Positions 17,408 through 27,019 of a stretch of 64,000 nucleotides of DNA are shown here, in pieces. Origin of the DNA: Sphingobacterium griseoflavum. GTDB taxonomy: Bacteria; Bacteroidota; Bacteroidia; Sphingobacteriales; Sphingobacteriaceae. Where the stretch lies: contig NZ_BNAF01000012.1 in the NCBI RefSeq assembly GCF_014653155.1, positions 69,141 through 133,140 on the forward strand, in the 5' to 3' direction. The number at the start of each line of letters is the position of its first letter. Positions within the stretch are counted from its first letter, which is position 1. The notes beneath the pieces were generated by a model, which was given only the letters and a program-made list of their open reading frames with translations, had not been told where the DNA came from and made no database searches. The translations under genes were made by a program, and so were the position numbers.

Positions 17408-17759
17408 CATACGTTTGCAAAGAAACCATCCCTATGCGTTTCTTCGCAACAAAGATCATGTAGCTGCCCGATACCTCACCAAGCTACCATCAACTTGTCA
17501 TAGAAAGCTGCTGCACGCGTCAAAACGACCATGTAGCAGCTTTCCGCTTATCTGTCAACAAATTTGGCGGATAAGCATTTCGTTTTATAGCGACCTATCA
17601 AAAAAATTTGGCATGTTTTGCGTTATTTGGCGCTCTATTGTCAGTCATTTCATCCGTATAGTGCTACGTACGGAGTTAACATCTTGTTAATATTTTTATT
17701 ATATTTAGGATATATTGCAAACCTATATTTAAAGCTTCAAGAATGTGGTCAAGAAAAAG
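17408..17759. other. Gene-free leader upstream of ppk
   Basis: No gene is supported here. It contains a 10-bp perfect inverted repeat, GAAAGCTGCT/AGCAGCTTTC (17503-17512 and 17535-17544), with a 22-base loop and no T-run, and an AT-rich stretch at about 17690-17740 that probably holds the ppk promoter, although I found no exact TAnnTTTG box. Confidence 0.4.
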
Positions 17760-19829
17760 ATGACAAAAAAATTCAACCCTCGAGATATCAGCTGGTTAAG
17801 CTTTAACGGCCGGGTATTGCAGGAAGCAGCAGACGAACATGTTCCGCTATCCGAGCGCATAAAGTTTCTTGGTATATTTTCCAATAACTTGGACGAATTT
17901 TTCAGGGTGCGCGTTGCTGGACTTAAACGTGCGCTCATTTTTAATGAGAAAGAGGCCAAAGAGATATTTTTCGAAAAACCGCAGACAATATTGGAAGAGC
18001 TGCATGATTTGGTCATCAAACAGCAACGGAAATTTGACAGCACTTGGCACAAAATACAAGTAGAGATGGCCAAACAGCGTGTTTTTATCAAAACCGATAT
18101 TGAACTTAACGAGGAACAGCAACAATTTGTTAAGCGCTATTATGAAGATGAAGTCGAATCCAATGTGATCCCGCTCTTACTTGATGAGGCTAGGGCCATG
18201 CCTTATCTTCGAGACAAAAGCCTTTATCTCGGTATTGCCATGCGTAAAACCGACTGGGAGTATGAAACGAGATTTGCCATTATCGAAAACCCTACACGTA
18301 CAAATGGTCGTTTCTTGCTTCTTCCATCGCCGAAAGGAGAAAAGCACGTGATGTTATTAGAAGACGTTATTAAATTTAACCTACCCTATATTTTCTCGTA
18401 TTTCGGCTTCGATAGCTTTCGAGCCCATGCTTTTAAAATCACAAAAGATGCCGAGTTTGATCTAGATAACGATATCAATACCAGTTTAGTAGAAAAAATA
18501 GAAAAAGGTATCAAGAATCGAAGGAAAGGAAAACCAACGCGATTCGTATTTGATAAAGATATGGATCCAGCCCTGGTGGAATTCCTGATCAAAAAGTTAA
18601 ATCTTTCCAAAAAAGACAGCATTATCCCCGGCCAGAAGATCCATAATTTTAAACATTTCATGGACTTTCCAAAAGTGTTCAAGTTGGAAAATCGTTTGAA
18701 GGAACGTACGTCGTTTGAACACCCTGATTTTGCAGGCCGACAACGGGTGAGCGATGTATTGGTAAAGAAGGACGTTCTACTTTCGTTCCCCTACCATACG
18801 TTCATGCCCGTGATCGACCTGCTGCGCGAATCGGCCATGGATCCAGATGTACGGTCCATACAGATCACCATCTATCGGATGGCCGAGAACTCCAAAATCG
18901 CGAATGCCTTGGTAAACGCCGCACGTAACGGTAAAGAGGTAACCGTCATGCTCGAACTTCGGGCCCGTTTTGATGAGGAACATAATCTCGAATGGAAAGA
19001 GCGTTTTGAAATGGAAGGGATTAAGGTGTTGCTCGGCATCCCTGACAAGAAAGTCCATGCTAAGCTTTGCATCATCAAAAAAAGGGTACACAACAAGACC
19101 GTTCAGTTTGGATTTGTAAGTACGGGTAATATAAATGAAAAAACCGCAAAGATCTATGGAGATTACTGCTTAATGACAAGCAACCGCGGCGTAATGGCAG
19201 ATATCAACAAAATATTCGCGGCACTGAAAAAGCCAAAAGTCGATATCTATCAAAGCTTAAAGCCATGCAAAACAATGCTGTTGTGCCCCATTGATATGCG
19301 AGAAACATTGTTAGAACATGTTGACAAAGAAATTATTGAAGCGAAAGCAGGTCGAAAAGCACATGTCGTCATCAAGGTGAATTCCTTAAGCGACAAACTT
19401 TTGATAAAAAAATTGTATGATGCTGCAGATGCTGGTGTCAAGGTGGATATGATCGTACGCGGTATTTACTGTGCGATTAATCAAAAGAAATTTAAAGAGC
19501 CTTTACATGCTATCAGTATCGTAGATGAATATTTGGAACACGCACGGGTGCTTTATTTCCACGCGGCCGGAAAGGAATTACTCTACATTTCTTCGGCAGA
19601 TTGGATGACAAGGAACTTGGATCATCGCGTCGAAGCCGCCATCCGAATAACCAATAAAAAGATTAAAAAGGAGCTGATCGACATGTTGGCCATTCAGCTA
19701 AAGGACAACGTTAAAGCACGTATCTTAAACAATGAATTGGACAACAGGTATGTAGACGATGGTAAGCCGCCCCATCGATCCCAAGTAGAACTATACCGCT
19801 ACCTTCGAAAAAAAACCAAACACGATTAA
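17760..19829 (+). CDS. ppk1: Polyphosphate kinase Ppk1
   Basis: About 689 residues from the ATG at 17760. A GTG at 17745 would add five residues, but MTKKFNPRDISWLSFNGRVL is the natural start. Ppk1 transfers the gamma phosphate of ATP to polyphosphate through a phosphohistidine. Visible features are the N-terminal domain with NLDEFFRVRVAGLK, the phospholipase-D-like domains, the catalytic His in KVHAKLCII, and the second His-containing segment in RNLDHRVEAA. Length is normal for the family. It is followed after 44 bases by the WYL regulator. Confidence 0.96.
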   Translation: MTKKFNPRDISWLSFNGRVLQEAADEHVPLSERIKFLGIFSNNLDEFFRVRVAGLKRALIFNEKEAKEIFFEKPQTILEELHDLVIKQQRKFDSTWHKIQVEMAKQRVFIKTDIELNEEQQQFVKRYYEDEVESNVIPLLLDEARAMPYLRDKSLYLGIAMRKTDWEYETRFAIIENPTRTNGRFLLLPSPKGEKHVMLLEDVIKFNLPYIFSYFGFDSFRAHAFKITKDAEFDLDNDINTSLVEKIEKGIKNRRKGKPTRFVFDKDMDPALVEFLIKKLNLSKKDSIIPGQKIHNFKHFMDFPKVFKLENRLKERTSFEHPDFAGRQRVSDVLVKKDVLLSFPYHTFMPVIDLLRESAMDPDVRSIQITIYRMAENSKIANALVNAARNGKEVTVMLELRARFDEEHNLEWKERFEMEGIKVLLGIPDKKVHAKLCIIKKRVHNKTVQFGFVSTGNINEKTAKIYGDYCLMTSNRGVMADINKIFAALKKPKVDIYQSLKPCKTMLLCPIDMRETLLEHVDKEIIEAKAGRKAHVVIKVNSLSDKLLIKKLYDAADAGVKVDMIVRGIYCAINQKKFKEPLHAISIVDEYLEHARVLYFHAAGKELLYISSADWMTRNLDHRVEAAIRITNKKIKKELIDMLAIQLKDNVKARILNNELDNRYVDDGKPPHRSQVELYRYLRKKTKHD

Positions 19830-19873
19830 GCCCTACGTAAATTATATTCGGTGCCATATTCGTATATTTACGC

Positions 19874-20818
19874 ATGGATATCACCAAGCGTTTTCATCGC
19901 ATTCTCGCTATCTATTTCCAGTTGCAGGGGAAGTCCGTGGTTAAGGCGCAGGATTTAGCTGAACGCTTTGGCGTTAGCCTGCGAACAATCTATCGGGATA
20001 TGCGCGCACTGGAGCAAGCAGGTATCCCAATATATGGCGAAGCCGGAACCGGTTATGGCTTATCGGAAGGATATAAGCTTGCACCAGCTAGCTTTACGAA
20101 GGAAGAAATCCTAAGCCTCGCCGCCTCGGAAAAATTGATGCAGAAATTTGTCGATCATCATATGTTCCTAAACTTTAGCACAGCTATCGGCAAAGTTCGA
20201 TCCTATCTTCGGTATAGCGACAAATCGAATATGATGACATTGGAAGAAAACATGTGGATGTCATCCACGAACTTTATGTTTAATGAAAAGGTTCCGGAAG
20301 CGCTATCCGTGCTTTTTGAAGGCATTTCTCTCCGGAAAATTATTCAGATGGAATATCGAGCCGTACATCGTGAAACCGCAAACACACGTCGGATAGAGCC
20401 AGTAGGGGTTTTTCACGAAAGCCATTTTTGGTACTTCGTTGCTTATTGCCACCTCCGGGAAACTCACCGTCATTTTCGTATTGATCGAATACAAAAAATA
20501 ATGCTTACCGATGAACCTTTCAGCAGGGTACATAAACCACTGAACCATTACATCGAAAAACAGGATGCCCATCCATCGATCCGGATCAGCATTTCCGTTG
20601 ACAAAACATACGCGCGTTACCTGCAATGGGATCGCATGCATTTCGGGTTCACATCCGAAGAAGTAAGTGACCAAACGGTGATCATGACATTCCAAAGCAG
20701 TAACTCCATACAAGAATTCGCACGTTGGTATATCCGTTTTGCCGATTGCGCCCGTATTTTGGAACCAGATAGCTTGAAAGACTGCGTACGCGAAATCCTC
20801 CAAAACATCAAGGTTTAG
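19874..20818 (+). CDS. YafY-type HTH and WYL domain transcriptional regulator
   Basis: 314 residues. The N-terminal winged helix-turn-helix (VKAQDLAERFGVSLRTIYRD, about 22-41) is of the HTH_11/DeoR type. The C-terminal WYL domain (about 140-230, with FHESHFWYFVAYCHLRETHRHFR in two parts around the ligand pocket) and the trailing WCX-like region are typical of YafY-family regulators, which sense nucleic acid or small molecules and often control stress or defence genes. No adjacent target is obvious. The GH43 gene downstream begins 82 bases later and may have its own promoter. Confidence 0.88.
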   Translation: MDITKRFHRILAIYFQLQGKSVVKAQDLAERFGVSLRTIYRDMRALEQAGIPIYGEAGTGYGLSEGYKLAPASFTKEEILSLAASEKLMQKFVDHHMFLNFSTAIGKVRSYLRYSDKSNMMTLEENMWMSSTNFMFNEKVPEALSVLFEGISLRKIIQMEYRAVHRETANTRRIEPVGVFHESHFWYFVAYCHLRETHRHFRIDRIQKIMLTDEPFSRVHKPLNHYIEKQDAHPSIRISISVDKTYARYLQWDRMHFGFTSEEVSDQTVIMTFQSSNSIQEFARWYIRFADCARILEPDSLKDCVREILQNIKV

Positions 20819-20900
20819 CGCAATGTTGCCCACACATTCTTCAAATATACCACGTTTGCTAAAAGGTTTTTGTATATTTATACCTACCTAACTCGAAAAC

Positions 20901-21860
20901 ATGATTAAGAAAAAAACAGCACTAAGCCTTTTTGCCCTGTTATGCGGAACTGTTGGTTTTGCACAGAAGAACCCTGTAATACCTGGCTGGTATGCCGATC
21001 CCGAAGGTATCGTGTATAATAACGAATACTGGATCTTTCCGACATATTCCGCACCTTACGAGCAGCAGATATTCTTCGATGCATTCTCTTCGAAAGATTT
21101 GGTCAATTGGAAAAAACATTCACGTATCATCGACACGAACGAGGTAAAATGGGCTGATAAAGCCATGTGGGCGCCCAGCGTAATCCAAAAAGACGGAAAA
21201 TATTATTTTTTCTTCGGTGCCAATGATGTGCATGAGGGAGAAATTGGTGGAATTGGCGTAGCAGTAGCTGATCGTCCGGAAGGGCCTTACAAAGACGTTT
21301 TGGGCAAACCATTAATTAACGAGATTGTAAATGGCGCACAGCCTATCGATCAATTTGTATTTAAGGATAAAGATGGCCAACATTATATGTTCTATGGTGG
21401 TTGGAGGCATTGTAACGTCGTCAAGTTAAGTGACGATTTCACGAAATTAGTTCCGTTCGAAGATGGCAGTATATATAAAGAGGTGACACCAGAAAACTAC
21501 GTAGAAGGGCCTTTTATGTTTATCCGAAACAATAAATACTATTTTATGTGGTCTGAAGGCGGATGGACAGGCCCGGACTACAAAGTAGCCTACGCTATAG
21601 CAGATAGCCCTTTTGGCCCTTTCAAACGTATAAACACCATATTGGAGCAAGACCCTAAAATTGCTACCGGTGCGGGACACCATTCCGTTATCAAAGCACC
21701 AGACGAAGATAAATATTACATTGTTTACCACCGCCGACCACTTGGAAAAACCAGTGCACATGAGCGAGAAACCTGCATAGATGAAATGACTTTCGATGAA
21801 AATGGTCATATTAATCCTGTGAAGATGACGTTCGAAGGCGTAAAACACATACTGAAATAA
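20901..21860 (+). CDS. Secreted GH43 family glycosidase
   Basis: 319 residues with a signal peptide ending at FAQ (residue 22). A five-bladed beta-propeller of GH43, whose members remove arabinose or xylose, or related sugars, from plant polysaccharides. The three carboxylates are visible: base D33 in GWYADPE, pKa modulator D150 in QPIDQFVF and acid E202 in YVEGPFMF. GH43 substrates vary and cannot be set by eye. The gene stands alone, not in a PUL. A 9-bp hairpin (ATGGAAGGG/CCCTTCCAT, 21868-21899) follows the stop without a T-run. Confidence 0.85.
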   Translation: MIKKKTALSLFALLCGTVGFAQKNPVIPGWYADPEGIVYNNEYWIFPTYSAPYEQQIFFDAFSSKDLVNWKKHSRIIDTNEVKWADKAMWAPSVIQKDGKYYFFFGANDVHEGEIGGIGVAVADRPEGPYKDVLGKPLINEIVNGAQPIDQFVFKDKDGQHYMFYGGWRHCNVVKLSDDFTKLVPFEDGSIYKEVTPENYVEGPFMFIRNNKYYFMWSEGGWTGPDYKVAYAIADSPFGPFKRINTILEQDPKIATGAGHHSVIKAPDEDKYYIVYHRRPLGKTSAHERETCIDEMTFDENGHINPVKMTFEGVKHILK

Positions 21861-21957
21861 CAGCATGATGGAAGGGCGGGATCTCTCCCACCCTTCCATA
21901 CAAGATGTATCACATGTGACCGGCTATGAATATCGCCTGTTGCTTTAGGCTAACCGA

Positions 21958-22041
21958 TTAAAAGAGTGCCAAGGCTACCAGAAAGCCGACAAGCAAGAGC
22001 AAACGTGCAAGTTCCGTGCAGATCGTAGATTTGGTTTCCAT
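21958..22041 (-). CDS. Candidate 27-residue single-pass membrane peptide
   Basis: A short ORF with an ATG and a normal stop. Residues 13-27 are a solid hydrophobic stretch (LARLLLLVGFLVALALF), and the N-terminus is polar and charged, as in small single-pass membrane proteins. It starts 55 bases downstream of the DinB-like gene on the same strand and could be its operon partner. There is no family match that I can recognise and no clear ribosome-binding site, so it may be chance. Confidence 0.25.
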   Translation of the reverse strand: METKSTICTELARLLLLVGFLVALALF

Positions 22042-22096
22042 CAAAACTTAAATTTTTATTGTTCGTCTTTAGCGATCTTTTTTTCGTTATCGCGTT

Positions 22097-22570
22097 TTAG
22101 TAACGGTCCCAAAAAAATGGAGGCTCAATGCCTAATGAGCGAAGATACACAAAACCCTGACCACGATGATGGATTTCGTTGTCGACAAAATATAGTAGAT
22201 TACTGTAAATCGGAAATTTGTATTCACCGAAAAGGTTATATTCTTTGTGAAAGTCTGCTTCCGGAATTTGATTGTACCAATCGATAATTTTGGGTGTGTC
22301 TTCATCCCATCGTGCCAAAAGCTCTTCTTTGGTTGACAAGCCAATATCGTGGTTATAAGGTTCCTCCTTTTGCTGTACTATGCCGCGAAGCCCGGGCTCG
22401 GCAATGGAAAGAAGCTCCTTTACCAAATCTGCGAATGGGCGCATACCGCCTATACTGTAGTGAAACAATTCTTTTTCCGGAAATTTTTCGATCGTACGAC
22501 GTGTCAACGTACGGTGGCCTAACCAATGGGTCAAAAACTCAGCTTTGGATACAATGATCGATGTGTTCAT
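22097..22570 (-). CDS. DinB-like metal-dependent protein
   Basis: 157 residues from the ATG at 22570, chosen over an ATG 13 codons upstream because MNTSIIVSKAEFLTHWLGHR is the usual start. It has the DinB/YfiT four-helix-bundle fold with the family C-terminus DNEIHHRGQGFVYLRSLG and PPFFWDR. The His pair of EIHHRGQ and an earlier His are likely metal ligands. Members include bacillithiol transferases and other thiol-S-transferases, but most have unknown substrates; the real reaction is undetermined. Transcribed alone on the minus strand. Confidence 0.8.
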   Translation of the reverse strand: MNTSIIVSKAEFLTHWLGHRTLTRRTIEKFPEKELFHYSIGGMRPFADLVKELLSIAEPGLRGIVQQKEEPYNHDIGLSTKEELLARWDEDTPKIIDWYNQIPEADFHKEYNLFGEYKFPIYSNLLYFVDNEIHHRGQGFVYLRSLGIEPPFFWDRY

Positions 22571-22698
22571 ATAAATTAATTTAAAGTGTGTAAATCCTGT
22601 GTCACTCATCGTTAAGGAATCGCTTCCTTATTATGATACCTCAAAATTAAAGGCAATAATGACAACTGTTTGTCAGCAGGATTTTTTCTTCTATCGAT

Positions 22699-23295
22699 TT
22701 ATATACAAATGTGTAAGTTGCTTTTAAAGGTATGGCTATTACTGTTGAAAAGCAGGTCGTACTTGTCCGCATAGCATGAAATCAGACGGCTTTTGTAATG
22801 ATCGACATACGGATTGTTTTCCTGCGACGCGATATGGTGGTTTACATGATTGCTAACTTCCATGAGCATTGCTTTTTCATAAACACGAATCTTGATCTTT
22901 ACCGGAAATTTTTGCATGCTATTGTAACCGTTTGTAATCGCATTGCGAACTAATGGAAAAAGTATAAAGGCCGGAACATCTCTCTCCAATTCCACTTGAT
23001 AATCGAACTGCAAGTAAAGCTGATCGTCCAATGCATCTTGATAAAATCCGATATATTGTCGAAGTAGTTCTATTTCCCTGCTAACGGGTATCTTCTCCTC
23101 CTCGGAAAGCTGAGAAAGTTGCCCCATATACTGTAAAAATTCTTGTTGCCGTTGCTTATTGAGCATCGTAAACACCAAGTTGGCCAAGTGACTATCTGCA
23201 CGGCTCTCATGAAAACAAAGTTTAGCCTCAAGATCGATCTTTACCAAATCCAGCTCGATCTTACTACCAAAAATACTATCTAGAAAACTACCCAT
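22699..23295 (-). CDS. Degenerate LytS-like histidine kinase protein
   Basis: 198 residues without a membrane segment. The pattern follows the cytoplasmic part of LytS/YpdA kinases: a segment before the phospho-acceptor, then IPVSREIELLRQYIGFYQ (the usual 'Ei..l..Yi.l...R' helix), then VPAFILFPLVRNAITNGYNS (the N-box, normally LLQPLVENAIKHG). The phospho-acceptor motif NPHFLFN is replaced by ADSHLANLVF and the N-box Glu by Arg, and no G-box is seen. It therefore looks like a catalytically dead regulator or dimerisation partner. It follows the DUF502 gene by 6 bases and the MurF-Alr gene further upstream. The biological role is unknown. Confidence 0.6.
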   Translation of the reverse strand: MGSFLDSIFGSKIELDLVKIDLEAKLCFHESRADSHLANLVFTMLNKQRQQEFLQYMGQLSQLSEEEKIPVSREIELLRQYIGFYQDALDDQLYLQFDYQVELERDVPAFILFPLVRNAITNGYNSMQKFPVKIKIRVYEKAMLMEVSNHVNHHIASQENNPYVDHYKSRLISCYADKYDLLFNSNSHTFKSNLHICI

Positions 23296-23301
23296 ATCAC
23301 G

Positions 23302-23904
23302 CTATTCAAGGCCGCTGACGCCTCCGGAAACGACCAGCTTCATCGCATCGGTCGCGCTCATATTCAGCTTCTGCACGTGTGAGGATTTTACGACTACCAC
23401 CTGTCCAGCCACCGAATATGAATACGGGAAATAAACTACGACTTCGTCGGGCAAACCGATTGTATCCAAATCACGCTGGGTAAGAAACCCAATCTTCTTC
23501 AAGCCTGTTTCGTTGACCAATACCAAAACCGGTTCGTTGAATTTCTTGGCATCGCCAACAAAAGCTTCCGTAAAATCCTTGATAGACGAGTACAAGGTAT
23601 TGAAAAGCGGAATTTTATTGATCGACCTTTTTAACCATGCACGTATCGGCGCGGTGACCAAATTGGTAAAAATTAATCCCACCAAGATCAATGCGCACAA
23701 TACGGTAAGAATACCGATACCCGGTATGTAAAGCGGATGCCCATGTTCATCCTGTAAGAAATGCGAAGTTAAATTCAGCGCATTATCCAATGAGGCAACG
23801 GCCCAAATAATTAAAAAAACGGCCCCAGCTACAGGCACAACGACCAATGCCCCTTTTATTAAATAATACAGAAGTGTCTGTGAAACTTTTTTTATCATAC
23901 TCAT
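23302..23904 (-). CDS. DUF502 family membrane protein
   Basis: 200 residues. Two N-terminal membrane helices (about 10-35 and 55-80; ALVVVPVAGAVFLIIWAVA and GILTVLCALILVGLIFTNLV) and a soluble C-terminal domain with IPLFNTLYSSIKDFTEAF and VYFPYSYSVAGQVVVV, all typical of the DUF502 family. Function is unknown in bacteria. It lies 7 bases downstream of MurF-Alr and 6 bases upstream of the LytS-like gene, so the three are probably co-transcribed. Confidence 0.88.
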   Translation of the reverse strand: MSMIKKVSQTLLYYLIKGALVVVPVAGAVFLIIWAVASLDNALNLTSHFLQDEHGHPLYIPGIGILTVLCALILVGLIFTNLVTAPIRAWLKRSINKIPLFNTLYSSIKDFTEAFVGDAKKFNEPVLVLVNETGLKKIGFLTQRDLDTIGLPDEVVVYFPYSYSVAGQVVVVKSSHVQKLNMSATDAMKLVVSGGVSGLE

Positions 23905-23911
23905 GCGCTAT

Positions 23912-26341
23912 TTATCCGTAAAAATACACCCTTTTCACTCGGGATGAAATATTGACCAACAATTCATAGGGTATTGTCCCGATATTGGACGCTGCTTGTA
24001 GTAAATCCGGAAATACCAACACCTCATCTTCCTCGTGCGCCACGATATCCGTAACATCCAGCATGCACATGTCCATGCAAATCGCTCCCACTGTAGGCAC
24101 CAACTGCCCATTGACCGCCATTTGTCCCGCCCCGTGACCGAACCTCCGATTGTAGCCATCGGCATAACCGATTTTCACGGTAGCAATCCGACTAGGACGC
24201 GTTAATATGCCTTTTCTGTCGTATCCCACGGTCTCGCCAGCGGGCAATGTTTTGATCTGCGTAATCGTAGTTTTTAACGTTCCGACCAGTTCCAGATCCA
24301 GGGTATGGCTCGTATCCACTCCATAAAGCCCTATACCGAGACGCACCATATCCATATATGCGCCCGGCCAACGCGTGATACCGGAGGTGTTGGCAATATG
24401 CTTGATTAGCGGAAAACCAGTTGCATCCTCGAGCGCCGCGGCACAATGCCTAAATGCTGCTATTTGATGTCGTGTAAAATCATCATGATCTACATTTCCC
24501 GAAGCAACAAGATGGGAAAGTATGCTAATTGGGCGGACGGTGTCCGTATGGCACAACGCCTCCATTAATTTTTCCATCTCATCGGGCATGAACCCCAGCC
24601 GATGCATACCTGTGTCAATCTTCAAGTGTATCGGAAAATGTTTAATATGCCGACGGCGGAGAAAAGCGATAAGGGCGTTCAAAATTCGAAAACTGTATAT
24701 TTCAGGTTCTAGTTCGTGGGCGACCAATGTCTCAAAAACTTGTTCGTCAGGACTTAAAACCATAATTGGCAGGGTAATACCACTTTGTCGCAGCTCCACG
24801 CCCTCATCCGCAAACGCCACGGTCAGGTAGTCCACTTTATTAAACTGCAACAAGTTAGCTACCTCATAGCTTCCGCTACCGTAAGAAAATGCTTTTACCA
24901 TGGCCATCAGTTTCACACCGGAGGGCAACATCCCTCGATATAGCTGCAAATTGTGCTCCAATGCATTAAGGTTAATTTCCAAGACCGTTTCATGCGATTT
25001 TGCAACCAGCACCTTACTAACCTCTTCCAAATGGAAAGCCCTACTTCCTTTAATCAAGATGGACTCTTGCTCAAAAGTAAGATTTCGCATGGCGGACAAC
25101 AGCTCATCTGTTGTTTTAAAAAACAAGACTTCTGTATGCAAACCGTCCTGCAAAAAATAAGTCCCTGATCCCACCAATATGATACGATCGAGCTCTTGAC
25201 GTCGCAGCAGATCCAATAGCTTTTGCCGCAGTTTATTGTCAAGTCCTGCCATGTCGGAAAGGATAAGCGTGCGTTTGCTATGCTGTTGCTGTTGAAATAG
25301 AAAATCCAGTGCAATCTGCAAAGACCCCAAATCGTTGGAATAGCTATCGTCGATGATAGAACAGCCGTTCTTTCCTTTCTTTAGCTGTAGTCGCATATCC
25401 AGCGGTCTCAGCTTGGCAAGCTTGCCCGTAATCTTAGCCAACGGATAACCGAAAAATAGAAGTGCTGTTATACAGATCAATATATTCTCTATCGAAGCCT
25501 TATCCCGGAAGGGAATAGAAAAAGTTGCCACTTCCCGCGCATAAGAGAGCTTTATCGTTGTTGCTAGGCTCCCGTCATCCGCGATCTGCAAAATCTGCAC
25601 ATCATCCAACGACATATATCCGAAGGTGAAGCCCCGCACGCCTTTTGACAAAAAAGGACCGATATCATATCGCGAAGAAAACAAAAGATCGCTACTGTGG
25701 ATAAATAATTGAAGCTTTTCGCGTATTTTCTCCTGCTTCGTACTGAAGCCTTGCGCATGGGCGGTGCCGATATTGGTAAAGATACCTATATCCGGTTGAA
25801 TCATGGCCTCCAGCGACGCCATCTCGCCCGGCTGGCTTATTCCGGCTTCGATGATAGCACAGTCATAATCGTCAGATAGGTTCCACAGTGCCAACGCTAC
25901 CCCCAGTTGGGAATTGTAACTTTTCGGACTTTGATAGACCTGCTTATCCCCCTGCAACAATTGGGTAAGCCATTCTTTAACAACCGTCTTACCATTGCTT
26001 CCTGTGATGCCGATAACAGGCTTTTTGAACTGTGCACGATGGTAGCTGGCAAGCCGCTGCAGGGCGAGCAAGACATCTTTTACCCAAATAAAATTTCCAG
26101 CGGGATACAGACTGAGATCTAAATCTCGCTGTGATACAACAAAGGCGCGAACGCCTTTCTGGTAAGCATCGCCAATAAAAGCATGTCCATCACGAATACC
26201 CTTTAGCGCAAAAAAAAGACTATGCTCTCCGTGCCGGATTTTACGCGTATCATAGGCTAAATCGAAAATTTCCAATGTAGGATCAACGAGTGCGTCGGTC
26301 TGACGGCCAAGGATAGCATGGATTTGGGCTACTGAATACAT
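23912..26341 (-). CDS. Bifunctional MurF and alanine racemase
   Basis: 809 residues, a natural fusion seen across Bacteroidota. The N-terminal half (about 1-445) is UDP-MurNAc-tripeptide:D-Ala-D-Ala ligase with the ATP-binding IGITGSNGKTVVKEW. The C-terminal half (about 450-809) is a PLP-dependent alanine racemase with the cofactor Lys in MVKAFSYGSGS and the catalytic Tyr region KIGYADGYNRRFG. One protein thus makes D-Ala and uses D-Ala-D-Ala in peptidoglycan precursor synthesis. Length matches the fusion. It is the first gene of the operon with DUF502. Confidence 0.95.
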   Translation of the reverse strand: MYSVAQIHAILGRQTDALVDPTLEIFDLAYDTRKIRHGEHSLFFALKGIRDGHAFIGDAYQKGVRAFVVSQRDLDLSLYPAGNFIWVKDVLLALQRLASYHRAQFKKPVIGITGSNGKTVVKEWLTQLLQGDKQVYQSPKSYNSQLGVALALWNLSDDYDCAIIEAGISQPGEMASLEAMIQPDIGIFTNIGTAHAQGFSTKQEKIREKLQLFIHSSDLLFSSRYDIGPFLSKGVRGFTFGYMSLDDVQILQIADDGSLATTIKLSYAREVATFSIPFRDKASIENILICITALLFFGYPLAKITGKLAKLRPLDMRLQLKKGKNGCSIIDDSYSNDLGSLQIALDFLFQQQQHSKRTLILSDMAGLDNKLRQKLLDLLRRQELDRIILVGSGTYFLQDGLHTEVLFFKTTDELLSAMRNLTFEQESILIKGSRAFHLEEVSKVLVAKSHETVLEINLNALEHNLQLYRGMLPSGVKLMAMVKAFSYGSGSYEVANLLQFNKVDYLTVAFADEGVELRQSGITLPIMVLSPDEQVFETLVAHELEPEIYSFRILNALIAFLRRRHIKHFPIHLKIDTGMHRLGFMPDEMEKLMEALCHTDTVRPISILSHLVASGNVDHDDFTRHQIAAFRHCAAALEDATGFPLIKHIANTSGITRWPGAYMDMVRLGIGLYGVDTSHTLDLELVGTLKTTITQIKTLPAGETVGYDRKGILTRPSRIATVKIGYADGYNRRFGHGAGQMAVNGQLVPTVGAICMDMCMLDVTDIVAHEEDEVLVFPDLLQAASNIGTIPYELLVNISSRVKRVYFYG

Positions 26342-26409
26342 ATATAAGTGAACACCACAAATTTCATCAATATTTTCAATAAGTGCATCATTTTTTCAAG
26401 ATTTGCAAC

Positions 26410-26892
26410 ATGGATGACCGGAATAAAGATAAGAAAATTTACACCCCATTGCAGGCCAAGCAGAAAGCGGAAAGCTATTGCGCTTATCAGGAACGCGCGC
26501 AACAGGAAGTACGTGATAAACTATATAGTTGGGGGATGAATGAGGAGAATGTGGAAAATATTATTGCTTTACTTATTGAGGAGAATTTCCTCAACGAAGA
26601 GCGCTTTGCAAAAGCGTATGCGCTGGGAAAATTCCGTATGCTGGGATGGGGGAAAATCAAAATAAGGCAGCATTTAAAGGCAAAACGGGTATCCGAGCCA
26701 TTGATTCGAATGGCATTGCGTGAAATAAGCGATGAAGAATACGGTATAAAGGTGAGAAACCTCGTAAATAAACGAACAAAAACTCCACTAAATAAAATAT
26801 CGAGCATAGAAAAGTCAAAAATGTTCAAATATCTACTAAGCAAAGGATTCGAAAGTGACATTATTCAAGATATAATAAAAATAAACATATAA
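26410..26892 (+). CDS. recX: RecX recombination regulator
   Basis: 160 residues from the ATG at 26410; the upstream in-frame ATG at 26383 gives an odd start. RecX binds RecA filaments and limits their activity. Features are the repeated three-helix RecX segments (SYCAYQERAQQEV, LIEENFLNEERFAKAYALGK, GWGKIKIRQHLKAKRVS) ending in a third repeat (KMFKYLLSKGFESDIIQDII). Monocistronic, divergent from the MurF-Alr gene. There is no recA in the window. Confidence 0.9.
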   Translation: MDDRNKDKKIYTPLQAKQKAESYCAYQERAQQEVRDKLYSWGMNEENVENIIALLIEENFLNEERFAKAYALGKFRMLGWGKIKIRQHLKAKRVSEPLIRMALREISDEEYGIKVRNLVNKRTKTPLNKISSIEKSKMFKYLLSKGFESDIIQDIIKINI

Positions 26893-26949
26893 AAATTACA
26901 ATTCAATCACTGTTTCATCTATTTTTTTGATTTTTTTTCAAAAAAAATA

Positions 26950-26979
26950 TTGTTTTTATAAAATTTTGGACTACTTTAG
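26950..26979 (+). promoter_or_regulatory. Possible promoter of the outer-membrane protein gene
   Basis: TTG at 26950-26952, then TACTTTAG at 26972-26979 after 19 bases, one base different from TAnnTTTG. The start codon is about 40 bases downstream. A weak but positionally sensible candidate in an AT-rich region. Confidence 0.35.
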
Positions 26980-27019
26980 CATTAATTAATCAAATGTCTA
27001 TCTAACAACCAAAGTTTTT

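Noticed and set aside
17503..17544. An inverted repeat upstream of ppk as a terminator or riboswitch
   Set aside because: The stem is clear, but it has no T-run and no motif of a known riboswitch, so no function is assigned.
20901..21860. The GH43 gene as part of a second PUL
   Set aside because: No SusC/SusD, transporter or other carbohydrate enzyme is adjacent, so it is treated as a lone gene.
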